Source: Candidatus Bathyarchaeota archaeon (GTDB taxonomy: Archaea > Thermoproteota > Bathyarchaeia > Bathyarchaeales > SOJC01). From it: 19,027 nucleotides of DNA. Both the position numbers and the translations under genes were made by a program. Numbering within the stretch: the stretch's first letter is position 1; every line of letters starts with the position of its first letter. The stretch lies in the NCBI GenBank assembly GCA_023131555.1, contig JAGLZJ010000005.1, positions 1 to 19,027 of the forward strand, given 5' to 3'. This document shows, in pieces, positions 1-6,314 of this stretch. Under the pieces are notes generated by a model that searched no databases, was not told the origin of the DNA, and saw only the letters and a program-made list of their open reading frames with translations.

Positions 1-111
1 GCCTCTAGAGCCTTTGTGAAGATCGTCTTCAGCTTCGTCGCAGATCTGAAAGAGCCCTGTTACGTGACCAGGAGCGAAAGCTTTAGCGCTCTTCATTCTG
101 CAGACCTTCAT
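1..111 (-). CDS. Pantoate kinase, N-terminal part (cut by window edge)
   Basis: Reading leftwards from an ATG at 111, 37 codons run open to the window edge. The residues AFAPGHVTG (about 11-19) followed by GSRG at the very end match the start of archaeal pantoate kinase of the GHMP kinase superfamily, where APGHITGFF and GSRGAG are hallmark motifs. The family phosphorylates pantoate with ATP in the archaeal coenzyme A pathway. A second ATG at 96 (MKSAKAFAPGH) is an equally good start, and an in-frame stop lies about 45 bases upstream of 111. The gene is divergent from rpoH and shares a promoter region of about 140 bases with it. Only the N-terminus is visible, so the call rests on these two motifs. 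Confidence 0.8.
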   Translation of the reverse strand, partial: MKVCRMKSAKAFAPGHVTGLFQICDEAEDDLHKGSRG

Positions 112-186
112 GGTTGGTAACTGGGTTGTAGGAAATAAGAATTACGTGTGGGTTTCAGGCTCCTCCGCAACCATAACACAAGTGAG

Positions 187-205
187 CGGAAGGTTTAAGC
201 TTTTG
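187..205. promoter_or_regulatory. Shared promoter region of pantoate kinase and rpoH
   Basis: A purine-rich BRE-like GGAAGG precedes TTTAAGC (194-200), about 50 bases upstream of the rpoH ATG at 249. That places transcription start near 222. The element overlaps the palindrome AAGCTT, so a TATA-like CTTAAA also reads towards the pantoate kinase gene. Assignment is by eye from the archaeal BRE/TATA pattern. Confidence 0.35.
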
Positions 206-248
206 TCACGCACTCTAGCAATATCGGTTCGGACAGGGGTTACATGGA

Positions 249-800
249 ATGAGCAAGGAAGAACAAACTTCTATAGTAGAGAAGAAAGTCCAAATTCTGA
301 TCAAACTAAGAGGATATAAGCGTCAGAAGCGAGTTGAACTGAAGAATGCTATAGGATTCTATGTTAAAACCTCCGAAGGGAAGACCCTCATATTTTGTGT
401 TCCTACAGAGGGAACAGTTGGAGTTGCATACATTAACCAGCTTCTGAAGATCATAGAAGAGGAAGAACTCAAGAAGACCATGGTCGTGATCGGAGGACGC
501 TATACGCAGGCAGCCAAGAAGAAGGCTAAGGCGAATAAAATTGAACTAATTCCTCAGATCTTCCCAGCCTTCAACCTCTTTGATCACAAGCTTGTTCCAA
601 AGCATGAGATTCTGGCTACAGAAGAACGAGAAGCTCTTTTAGAGAAGTATCGTGCTAAGCCTTACCAGTTTCCGCGAATCAAACTGTCTGATCCTGCAAT
701 AGTAGCCATCGGAGCAAAAGCGGGAGACATCGTGAAAGTCATAAGAAATAGTCCCACAGCCGGGGAATGCTTTGCTTACAGATACGTAGTTCCAGATTAA
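249..800 (+). CDS. rpoH: RNA polymerase subunit Rpb5/RpoH, long form with N-terminal jaw-like domain
   Basis: Subunit H (eukaryotic Rpb5) of archaeal RNA polymerase. Residues about 110-183 are the conserved assembly domain: LFDHKLVPKHEIL, then IKLSDPAIVAIGAK, GDIVKVIRNSPTAGE and a final YRYVV, all characteristic of RpoH/Rpb5. Archaeal RpoH is normally only about 80 residues. This protein has 183, and the extra N-terminus aligns by eye with the eukaryotic Rpb5 jaw domain: a helix ending in RGY (21-23), FCVPTEGTVGVAYI (49-62) for the eukaryotic F-P-E-E-x-VGIKTI segment, a helix, then MVVIGGRYTQAAKK (78-91) for IIVVQQGMTPSAK. The ATG at 249 has an SD-like AGGGG nine bases upstream. In most archaea rpoH precedes rpoB; here a HAD gene follows instead. 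Confidence 0.92.
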   Translation: MSKEEQTSIVEKKVQILIKLRGYKRQKRVELKNAIGFYVKTSEGKTLIFCVPTEGTVGVAYINQLLKIIEEEELKKTMVVIGGRYTQAAKKKAKANKIELIPQIFPAFNLFDHKLVPKHEILATEEREALLEKYRAKPYQFPRIKLSDPAIVAIGAKAGDIVKVIRNSPTAGECFAYRYVVPD

Positions 801-832
801 CTGTGTAGAAACAATGCGCCCGCATTCTCGAA

Positions 833-848
833 ACCGAAATGTATATGA
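833..848 (+). promoter_or_regulatory. Promoter of the HAD phosphatase gene
   Basis: A BRE-like ACCGAAAT (833-840) is followed directly by the TATA-like GTATATGA (841-848). This predicts transcription start near 870 and a leader of about 35 bases to the ATG at 907. It suggests the HAD gene can be transcribed separately from rpoH, from which it is 106 bases away. Confidence 0.4.
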
Positions 849-906
849 AAGAAGTCAAAGCACTATCGCCAAGCCAAGAGACCACTTGTAAAGGACGCTG
901 ATTTCG

Positions 907-1581
907 ATGTCAATCAAAGCTGTAATCTTTGATCTCGATGGAACCCTAGCGAGGTTCAACTTGGAGTACAAGATAGTAAGAGCTGAAGCCATCAATTTCT
1001 TGATTGGCAGAGGTCTCCCAGCCTCCGTGTTCTCCTTAAACGAAAGCATCTTTGAGATGCTGAAGAAGGCAGAGATCTACCTTAAGAACCTCGGCAGAAA
1101 ACAGGCAGAATTCCGCCAGATTCAGAAGAGAGTACTCTCAATAGCCACCTCTTACGAGGATAAAGCAGCCCACGAGACTTCTCTTCTGCCAGGCGTCATC
1201 GAAGTGCTGAAGGTTCTCAAGAAACGCGGTTTGAAGCTAGGCATCTTCACGATAAACGGAAAGAATTCAACAAAGATTGTTCTCAGAAATCTAAAAATAA
1301 GAAGCTTCTTTGACGCTGTTGTCACCAGAGATGAGGTCACTCGAGTGAAACCTGACCCAATACACTTGACTCGGACCCTTGAAGCTCTAGGAGTTTCCCC
1401 TCACGAAGCGGTGGTTGTGGGAGACAGTGAAGTTGACTTAGCATGTGCCCGAGTTCTGGAGGTAAAGGCATTCGGAGTTGCCACAGAATCTAATGAAAAT
1501 AGTCTGCCGAGAGCCAAAGGCTCAGCCCCAATACTCAATTCGATAACAGAATTGCCCACTGCAATAGACAGACTGAGTTAA
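907..1581 (+). CDS. HAD-superfamily hydrolase, phosphoglycolate phosphatase-like
   Basis: A 224-residue cytosolic HAD hydrolase. All four motifs are visible: motif I DLDGT (residues 9-13, nucleophile D9 and acid/base D11), motif II threonine in FTINGK (T115), motif III lysine in RVKPDP (K148), and motif IV VVGDSEVDLACA (about 170-181) with the Mg2+-binding aspartates. The helical insertion between motifs I and II (about 18-90) is an alpha-helical C1 cap, as in phosphoglycolate phosphatases and beta-phosphoglucomutases. The substrate cannot be told from sequence; release of phosphate from a small sugar-phosphate or phosphoglycolate is the usual role. Length fits the family. Confidence 0.85.
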   Translation: MSIKAVIFDLDGTLARFNLEYKIVRAEAINFLIGRGLPASVFSLNESIFEMLKKAEIYLKNLGRKQAEFRQIQKRVLSIATSYEDKAAHETSLLPGVIEVLKVLKKRGLKLGIFTINGKNSTKIVLRNLKIRSFFDAVVTRDEVTRVKPDPIHLTRTLEALGVSPHEAVVVGDSEVDLACARVLEVKAFGVATESNENSLPRAKGSAPILNSITELPTAIDRLS

Positions 1582-1827
1582 ATCCTCACGTTTGCTTGAC
1601 CCAAGGTTTGGGAGTAGCAGCACCGTTTTTCCTTGCGCGTCAGATTGTTGCCCCAACCAATCTTTGGATATAGTAATGATCGGTGAGATCAGGTGAACTA
1701 TATTGACAAGAACTTTCAACTGGATGCATGCAAGTGGGAGGGCGCCATTCAGAAATGTCGTCCCCGAATGCAAAAGGAGAAAAAGAGGAGAAATAATTGG
1801 ATATTGATATCTCAATTGTGACTGATT
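1582..1827. other. Non-coding gap between HAD gene and small zinc ribbon gene
   Basis: No convincing gene is seen in these 246 bases. A run of five T at 1626-1630 lies 45 bases after the HAD stop and could end its transcription. A 34-codon reading frame from TTG at 1703 has an AGGTGA element upstream but no recognisable protein. No tRNA-like T-loop was found. Confidence 0.4.
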
Positions 1828-1980
1828 CTAGTATCTACTTCTTCTCGGTGGTCTTCTCTTCGACCAACAATCTCTGCAATAGACAGGTCTGGCAGGATCA
1901 GGCTTGAACGGAACTTCGCATTCTTGACCACAATCTGCGCAGGTTGCCTTATGCATCTCTCGGTCTTCCCTGTATGACAA
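1828..1980 (-). CDS. Small CxxC-x17-CxxC zinc ribbon protein
   Basis: A 50-residue protein built around one zinc ribbon: CADC (residues 14-17), exactly 17 residues, then CRDC (35-38), with an extra Cys at 21, the signature VPFKPDPARPVYC between, and a basic tail (KRRPPRRSRY). It matches the CxxC-x17-CxxC family of small zinc ribbon proteins, common in archaea and some bacteria and of unknown function; nucleic acid binding is plausible from the basic tail. The start is the TTG at 1980, eight bases after a strong SD, GGAGGTG (minus strand); the next in-frame start is ATG at 1956. An in-frame stop lies upstream. The same domain, with a 35-base identical stretch, forms the end of the nearby helicase gene. 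Confidence 0.85.
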   Translation of the reverse strand: MSYREDREMHKATCADCGQECEVPFKPDPARPVYCRDCWSKRRPPRRSRY

Positions 1981-2046
1981 CTGGACTACACCTCCATATT
2001 TCGGTCAACGCAAAACTAGCATTCTACTCGAATTCTAATTCTCGCG

Positions 2047-2078
2047 TATTTATTCACATCAAACGTCAGTTATTTAAG
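2047..2078 (-). promoter_or_regulatory. Candidate TATA elements for the small zinc ribbon gene
   Basis: On the minus strand CTTAAATA (2071-2078) and ATAAATAC (2047-2054) are both acceptable archaeal TATA boxes. The nearer one predicts transcription start near 2022 and a leader of about 40 bases. Which one is used cannot be decided by eye. Confidence 0.35.
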
Positions 2079-2247
2079 CTTATGGCTGTATCCCAATTCT
2101 TAGGTCAAATCAGTGAAACTTCAGAGACACAACTCCTGCGCACTAAAATCATTTAATGGAGCAGCTGGCCATGCGGTGTTGTAGGCAGAGTGAATAACAG
2201 ATGGTTGATACTATGCGCAAGAAGAGACATGGGAAGTGGTAAACCCT

Positions 2248-2255
2248 TTTATAAG
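2248..2255 (+). promoter_or_regulatory. TATA box of the DEAD-box helicase gene
   Basis: TTTATAAG is a near-consensus archaeal TATA box. It predicts transcription start near 2277, inside the palindrome at 2267-2280, and a leader of 45-75 bases depending on the start codon used. Confidence 0.55.
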
Positions 2256-2266
2256 AGTCTCACCAT

Positions 2267-2280
2267 GTGACAACCGTCAC
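2267..2280. promoter_or_regulatory. Palindromic operator-like site GTGAC-n4-GTCAC
   Basis: A perfect 5+5 inverted repeat with a 4-base spacer lies 12-25 bases after the helicase TATA box and overlaps the predicted transcription start. In archaea a repressor bound there would block polymerase. The regulator is unknown, and the palindrome is short enough to occur by chance. Confidence 0.3.
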
Positions 2281-2351
2281 AATTATTCGCTTGTGGAAGC
2301 TTCCTAGGCTTTGATTGGATCTTGCAGAATTTTGTGATAGAAGACAAGGAT

Positions 2352-3659
2352 ATGCAGATAGAACGCTTTGAAGATCTACCTTTAAGTCAAGAAGTCATGG
2401 ATGGTATTGAAGAACTCGGCTTTCGAGATCTCTTCCCGATCCAAGCTCAAGCGATTATTCCTCTGCTTAATGGCAGAGATGTTATTGGGCAAGCACGAAC
2501 TGGGACAGGAAAGACAGCCACATTCGGAATCCCGATGATTGAAAGCCTTAACCCAATGATCAATGCCGTTCAAGGCTTGGTCTTAGAGCCAACTCGTGAA
2601 CTCGCAATTCAAATTGCTGATCACATAGGTCAAATAGGCAGATATGCATCATTCAAAATCCTGCCGATTTATGGCGGACAGTCTATCCAAAAACAAATGC
2701 ACGAATTAAAAAGGGGTGTCCACATTGTCGTCGGCACACCAGGCCGCTTGATAGATCACTTGAAAAGAGGAACACTTGATCTTTCGTCTGTGAAAATTGT
2801 TGTGTTAGATGAGGCAGATAGAATGCTCGATATGGGATTCATAGATGACATCGAATACATTCTTTCGAAGGCTCCTCACAACAGACAGACAAGTCTCTTC
2901 TCAGCTACGATCGACCAGTCAGTAATGTCCGTGTGCAATCGATACATGAAGAGACCAGAGAAGATTCTTGTAAGCAAAGATGAGATAGCGCTTACACAGA
3001 TTGATCAACAGTACATAGTAGTGAACTCCAAGAACAAGTTTAGGGTCCTGTGCAACGTTCTTGATGAGCGCAATGTAGAGCGTGCAATTATTTTTTGCAG
3101 AACACGTGTATTCACGGAACTGCTTGCGAAAAGACTGAAAAATAAGCGGTATGACGCCGCAACTTTACATGGCGGTCTCACCCAAGCCCAAAGAAACTCA
3201 GTAACTGGTTCATTCAGGACAGGAAAACTGAAGCTGCTTGTTGCTACAGACGTTGCAGCGAGAGGCTTGGACATTCAGGGAATAACCCATATTATCAATT
3301 ACGACGTTCCGTTAGATGCATTGGTGTATTTTCACAGGATTGGGCGTACTGCTAGAAAAGGAGGACCAGGAACTGCAATTACACTCGTAGGCTACGGTGA
3401 AGTCCCAGAGATGAACCGGATAAAAGCACTGACGAAAACTACAATCGAAGAAACGGAGATCGATGTGTTAGCGTCCTACGGAGAGCGAACACGAACACAC
3501 AATGCGTCCTACGGAGACCGAATACGAACACACAATGCAACCTGCAGTATCTGTGGGGAGAAGTGCAGGGTTCCGTTTAAACCTGATCCTGCCAGACCTG
3601 TCTATTGCAGAGATTGCTGGGGAAAAAAAAGAGAAAAATCTAAAACGTGGCAATCTTGA
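2352..3659 (+). CDS. DEAD-box RNA helicase with C-terminal zinc ribbon
   Basis: An ATP-dependent RNA helicase with the complete motif set. From ATG 2352 these are: Q motif around GFRDLFPIQ (residues 23-31), motif I ARTGTGKT (48-55), Ia PTRELA (80-85), Ib TPGR (129-132), II DEAD (153-156), III SAT (184-186), IV IIFCRT, V ARGLD, VI HRIGRTARKG (about 328-337). The core ends near residue 370. Two copies of an 11-residue repeat (ASYGERTRTHN-like, 374-395) then lead to a CxxC-x17-CxxC zinc ribbon (cysteines 398, 401, 419, 422, plus 405) nearly identical to the separate gene at 1828-1980. The likely role is RNA remodelling in ribosome assembly, decay or cold response. ATG 2352 gives the usual family N-terminus (QIERFEDLPLS); GTG 2334 and TTG 2322 are upstream alternatives. 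Confidence 0.93.
   Translation: MQIERFEDLPLSQEVMDGIEELGFRDLFPIQAQAIIPLLNGRDVIGQARTGTGKTATFGIPMIESLNPMINAVQGLVLEPTRELAIQIADHIGQIGRYASFKILPIYGGQSIQKQMHELKRGVHIVVGTPGRLIDHLKRGTLDLSSVKIVVLDEADRMLDMGFIDDIEYILSKAPHNRQTSLFSATIDQSVMSVCNRYMKRPEKILVSKDEIALTQIDQQYIVVNSKNKFRVLCNVLDERNVERAIIFCRTRVFTELLAKRLKNKRYDAATLHGGLTQAQRNSVTGSFRTGKLKLLVATDVAARGLDIQGITHIINYDVPLDALVYFHRIGRTARKGGPGTAITLVGYGEVPEMNRIKALTKTTIEETEIDVLASYGERTRTHNASYGDRIRTHNATCSICGEKCRVPFKPDPARPVYCRDCWGKKREKSKTWQS
3471..3536 (+). repeat. 33-base tandem repeat, two copies, in the helicase linker
   Basis: Units 3471-3503 and 3504-3536 are identical except for a few bases and keep the reading frame, encoding ASYGERTRTHN and ASYGDRIRTHN. They join the helicase core to the zinc ribbon and add Arg/His-rich, probably flexible and RNA-contacting sequence. 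The near identity points to a recent duplication. Confidence 0.9.
3582..3616 (+). repeat. 35-base segment identical (inverted) to 1868-1902
   Basis: This stretch of the helicase zinc ribbon is identical over 35 bases to the reverse complement of 1868-1902 in the small zinc ribbon gene. Similarity continues with a few mismatches on both sides. Synonymous positions are identical too, so a recent copy event or gene conversion is more likely than protein-level conservation. Confidence 0.9.
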
Positions 3660-3676
3660 ACTGGACCGCGACCCGT

Positions 3677-4420
3677 ATGCGAACGAAGGGACTTAGAGGC
3701 CGTCCTTGGGGTAAGCACCGATCTGCTTCTGAACTTAAACTACTTGAGTACATTGTTCTGATTTCATCGAAATATGAGGCTGATCCAGAAGATTTCTTCA
3801 GCAGCCTAGTCGAGGCGTGGAAACACGATCAAGCAAGGTGTGAGAGCCTGTCCATTCAGTGTAGGAAGAGATCAGATGATTCAGCCATATTCCTTATCAC
3901 CGAAGACGACAGAGCTTTGGCCCAGTTTGCTGTTCCCAGACATGTCCTCCTTCAAACTGATCCACTGAAAGAGAGCATGCTTTCACAGGTGCGTAGAAAA
4001 CCCAAGCCTAAGAACACTAATGAAGAGCCCAAGAATATTTGTGACCTTAGGTCAGGAATGAAGAATATCAGCTTGAAGGCAGAAGTTCTTCAAATCTCTA
4101 AGCCTCGATATGTCATCACTAGATTCGGTTCAGAAGCTAGTGTAGCAAAAGCGAGTATTGCAGACGGAACAGGTGTTATCACAATGCCTCTGTGGAACAA
4201 CCAGACATTCTCGGTCACCCCCGGTGATCAGATATTGGTCGAAAACGCGCGCGTCGTGACATTCAGAGGCGAACGGCAGTTGAGAGTGGGTAGAAACGGA
4301 AAATTAAATGTTCTCACAGGCGTAAGAAATGCTCACGAAACATCAGCAATGTTTCCGCACCTGCAGCCCAGTGACGCATCTTCACAAGTAGCACAGAAGG
4401 GGGGAGAAGAAACTGTTTAG
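3677..4420 (+). CDS. OB-fold nucleic acid-binding protein (archaeal SSB/RPA-like)
   Basis: A protein of about 247 residues. The second half is an OB-fold of the archaeal RPA/SSB type: ICDLRSGMKNISLKAEVLQI, then TRFGSEASVAKASIADGTG, ITMPLWNNQ, PGDQILVENARVVTFRGE and LRVGRNGKL, matching strand by strand the single-strand binding proteins of Crenarchaeota and Bathyarchaeia. The N-terminal part (GRPWGKHRSASELKLLEYI, then a helical region ending in AQFAVPRHVL) is a domain of unknown function. Likely role: binding single-stranded DNA or RNA, perhaps with the upstream helicase. The start is uncertain: ATG 3677, TTG 3656 (overlapping the helicase stop as TTGA) and GTG 3647 are all in frame. The gene ends in a G-run just before the YHS gene. 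Confidence 0.8.
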   Translation: MRTKGLRGRPWGKHRSASELKLLEYIVLISSKYEADPEDFFSSLVEAWKHDQARCESLSIQCRKRSDDSAIFLITEDDRALAQFAVPRHVLLQTDPLKESMLSQVRRKPKPKNTNEEPKNICDLRSGMKNISLKAEVLQISKPRYVITRFGSEASVAKASIADGTGVITMPLWNNQTFSVTPGDQILVENARVVTFRGERQLRVGRNGKLNVLTGVRNAHETSAMFPHLQPSDASSQVAQKGGEETV

Positions 4421-4553
4421 AGACCCTGTCTGTGGCGCTGTCTTAGACGAGAATTCTGCAAAATACAAGATGAAACATGAGGGCGAGACGTTGTACTTCT
4501 GTAGCGTGAAATGCAAGAAAAAGTTCAAGAGAAATCGAGCTAAATTCGCCTAG
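4413..4553 (+). CDS. Small YHS-domain protein, apparent CTG start
   Basis: A 46-codon frame encodes the YHS signature: FRDPVCGAVLDENSAKYKMK, then YFCSVKCKKKFKRN, with cysteines at residues 7, 30 and 34. Free-standing YHS proteins of this size typically begin MFKDPVCG and are thought to bind a metal. No ATG, GTG or TTG is in frame before the signature. CTG at 4413 is the only near-cognate start; it sits six bases after an SD-like GGGGGGAG (4399-4406) and gives exactly the expected length. The alternative is a fusion to the OB-fold gene by a +1 shift, or one surplus G, in the six-G run. The frame overlaps the preceding stop by eight bases. Confidence 0.75.
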   Translation: MFRDPVCGAVLDENSAKYKMKHEGETLYFCSVKCKKKFKRNRAKFA

Positions 4554-4592
4554 TCCGCGCCAGTGAATAGAAGCGATTATTCTTATGGAAGT

Positions 4593-4994
4593 TTAGGGTT
4601 CGAAGTGATAACGGGACCATTGAGGCCATTCTGTTGTTGTCGGTTCCTGCCCGAACGCAATGTTCAATTTCATCCCAATCTTAAGCTGCTCAGGGTCTAT
4701 GCCCTTTATTACTCCGGGCAGACGGGCATTTTCTTTTAATTCAACGATTCCGACTGGATATGGAGTTAATTCGCTGAATCTGTGTGGAGCAACATGGATC
4801 ACTGTATATGTGACTAGTGATCCTTGCTTAGGGAGTTCCTGCCACATCAGGTCCATTGAGCGACAATTGGTGCACATAGGTCTCGGCGGCAACGATGTTC
4901 TCCCGCAGTTATTGCACTTTGCACCCATGAGCTTCTTTTCCTTAACGAAGCAGTAGAAGCTTTCGATTGTGAAAGGTCTTGACGCTTCATCCAT
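4593..4994 (-). CDS. DUF35 zinc ribbon/OB-fold partner of thiolase
   Basis: A 133-residue DUF35 protein with an N-terminal rubredoxin-like zinc ribbon (C27, C30, C41, C44, the pattern CNNC...CTNC) followed by an OB-fold (TYTVIHVAPHRF, YPVGIVEL, IGMKLNIAF). In archaea such a protein bridges acetoacetyl-CoA thiolase and HMG-CoA synthase in the mevalonate pathway and passes the thioester between them. Here it starts two bases after the stop of the upstream thiolase, so the pair is co-transcribed and probably translationally coupled. No HMG-CoA synthase gene follows in this window; downstream the strand changes. Confidence 0.88.
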   Translation of the reverse strand: MDEASRPFTIESFYCFVKEKKLMGAKCNNCGRTSLPPRPMCTNCRSMDLMWQELPKQGSLVTYTVIHVAPHRFSELTPYPVGIVELKENARLPGVIKGIDPEQLKIGMKLNIAFGQEPTTTEWPQWSRYHFEP

Positions 4995-4996
4995 CT

Positions 4997-6187
4997 TTAA
5001 TCCCTCTTGTAGATGTTAACGACGCCTGTCGCCCCCAAACCTCCGACATTGTGGGTTAAGCCGATCTCGGCTCCAGCAACTTGTCTTTTCGCTGCCTGTC
5101 CAGTGAGCTGAAGGTATATCTCGTAAGCTTGCGCAACTCCTGTGGCTCCGACTGGATGCCCCTTCGCTTTCAGCCCGCCACTTGTGCAGACAGCTACCTT
5201 ACCGCCGATCTGGCTCTGTCCTTCTTCAATAAATTGTCCGCCTAATCCAGGTTTACAGAAGCCGAGGTCTTCGTATGCTACGATTTCTGCGATTGTGAAG
5301 CAGTCATGGACTTCAGCAGCATCAATGTTTGAAGGGGTTACTCCAGCCATCCTATATGCTTCTTCAGCGGCAAGACGCCCCACGTTAAGGGTTGTGTACT
5401 CATTTCTTTCGTAAAGCCCTATGGTGTCACTTGCTTGTCCAGAGCCGATGATGTGAACTGGGGTATCTGTGAAGGTTTTTGCCAGTTCAGGTTTCGTTAG
5501 TATTAGGCAGCTTGCTCCATCGGTTATCAGTGAGCAATCGTAGAGTTTCAGAGGCCAAGCGATAACCCGAGATGACATGGCTTTCTCCAAAGAGACTTCC
5601 TTCTGCATATGAGCTTTAGGGTTCATGCAGCCATGATGGTGGTTTTTCACCGCTACCATCGCCATCTGCTCCTCGGTTGTCCCGTATTTATGCATGTGTG
5701 CAGTTGCCACCATTGCAAAGAGCCCAGGAAAAGTGAGTCCGTTCCATTGTTCAAAAGGGAAGTCGCATGCCATAGCTAAGTATTCGGTAACGTCGGAGGT
5801 TGCCCGGTGGGTCATCTTCTCCACGCCCCCAACGAGCACAACGTCTGACAAGCCGGACAGTACTGCGAATATTCCGCAGCGAATCGCAGCCGCTGATGAC
5901 CCGCACGCGCCTTCTGTTCTGAATGCTTGTATTGGGAGCAGACCTGCCCAATCTAGGACTGTGGGTCCAGTGTGGCCCTGGTGCTCAAAAGACTCCCCCA
6001 TCATGCCTATGAAGGCGGCTTTGATATCTTTCCTAGGGTTAAGATTCGGGCATCTCTCGAATGCTTCGTTGACAGCTTCCACGAAAAGCTCTCTTCCGTA
6101 GAGACCGGTTCTTCGTCCGAACTTTGACAAACCTGCTGAAACTATTGAAACAAGAGGTTTTCCCTTCACAGTATCACCCATTGACAT
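4997..6187 (-). CDS. Thiolase family acetyl-CoA acetyltransferase
   Basis: A thiolase of about 396 residues with intact catalysis: nucleophilic cysteine in EGACGSSAA (C95 from ATG 6187), HDCF (294-297), the CTSGGLKAKGHPVGATG block with catalytic H344, and GLTHNVGGLG near the end, as in SCP2/archaeal acetoacetyl-CoA thiolases. It should condense two acetyl-CoA into acetoacetyl-CoA, the first step to isoprenoid lipids, together with the DUF35 protein just downstream. The frame extends to a TTG at 6217, but that codon is close to the TATA box (6223-6230) and probably upstream of the transcription start near 6200. ATG 6187 or ATG 6181 is therefore the better start. Confidence 0.9.
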   Translation of the reverse strand: MSMGDTVKGKPLVSIVSAGLSKFGRRTGLYGRELFVEAVNEAFERCPNLNPRKDIKAAFIGMMGESFEHQGHTGPTVLDWAGLLPIQAFRTEGACGSSAAAIRCGIFAVLSGLSDVVLVGGVEKMTHRATSDVTEYLAMACDFPFEQWNGLTFPGLFAMVATAHMHKYGTTEEQMAMVAVKNHHHGCMNPKAHMQKEVSLEKAMSSRVIAWPLKLYDCSLITDGASCLILTKPELAKTFTDTPVHIIGSGQASDTIGLYERNEYTTLNVGRLAAEEAYRMAGVTPSNIDAAEVHDCFTIAEIVAYEDLGFCKPGLGGQFIEEGQSQIGGKVAVCTSGGLKAKGHPVGATGVAQAYEIYLQLTGQAAKRQVAGAEIGLTHNVGGLGATGVVNIYKRD

Positions 6188-6222
6188 ACGATTTAAGAGA
6201 GCAAAAGTATAATTCAAACAGC

Positions 6223-6230
6223 TATTTAAG
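6223..6230 (-). promoter_or_regulatory. TATA box of the thiolase-DUF35 operon
   Basis: On the minus strand CTTAAATA is a good archaeal TATA box. It predicts transcription start near 6200 and a short leader to ATG 6187, which argues against the TTG start at 6217. Confidence 0.5.
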
Positions 6231-6314
6231 ACGTGTTTTTAAGTTTTCAGCTATCTTTTTCTCATGCGTTTGAAGACGTTTGCGTACGCTACGAGAAAAG
6301 CTGTGCGCCTACAG

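Larger units (their letters stand above)
1981..2321. other. Intergenic region with divergent promoters
   Basis: These 341 bases separate the minus-strand zinc ribbon gene from the plus-strand helicase. They hold the zinc ribbon gene's SD, its TATA-like elements, the helicase TATA box and a palindrome. A 70-codon reading frame here (1944-2156) has no family resemblance, runs across the zinc ribbon gene and is not taken as a gene. Confidence 0.5.

Noticed and set aside
110..319. 69-codon plus-strand frame overlapping the start of rpoH
   Set aside because: It overlaps rpoH in another frame, begins at the edge of the pantoate kinase gene and shows no protein family features.
1703..1807. 34-codon frame from TTG 1703 with AGGTGA upstream, basic C-terminus
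   Set aside because: No recognisable family or conserved motif; too short to support on an SD-like sequence alone.
1522..1815. 97-codon minus-strand frame after the HAD gene
   Set aside because: It runs back into the HAD gene, has an odd composition and no motif; a shadow frame.
1560..1890. Short shared string CTGCAATAGACAG near 1559 and within 1868-1902
   Set aside because: Only 13 bases with no extended similarity; chance match is likely and no element boundary is visible.
1944..2156. 70-codon plus-strand frame in the intergenic region
   Set aside because: It overlaps the well-supported small zinc ribbon gene and its promoter on the other strand and lacks an SD or family features.
5694..6101. 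135-codon plus-strand frame inside the thiolase gene
   Set aside because: Antisense shadow of a strongly conserved thiolase; sequence is low in coding character.
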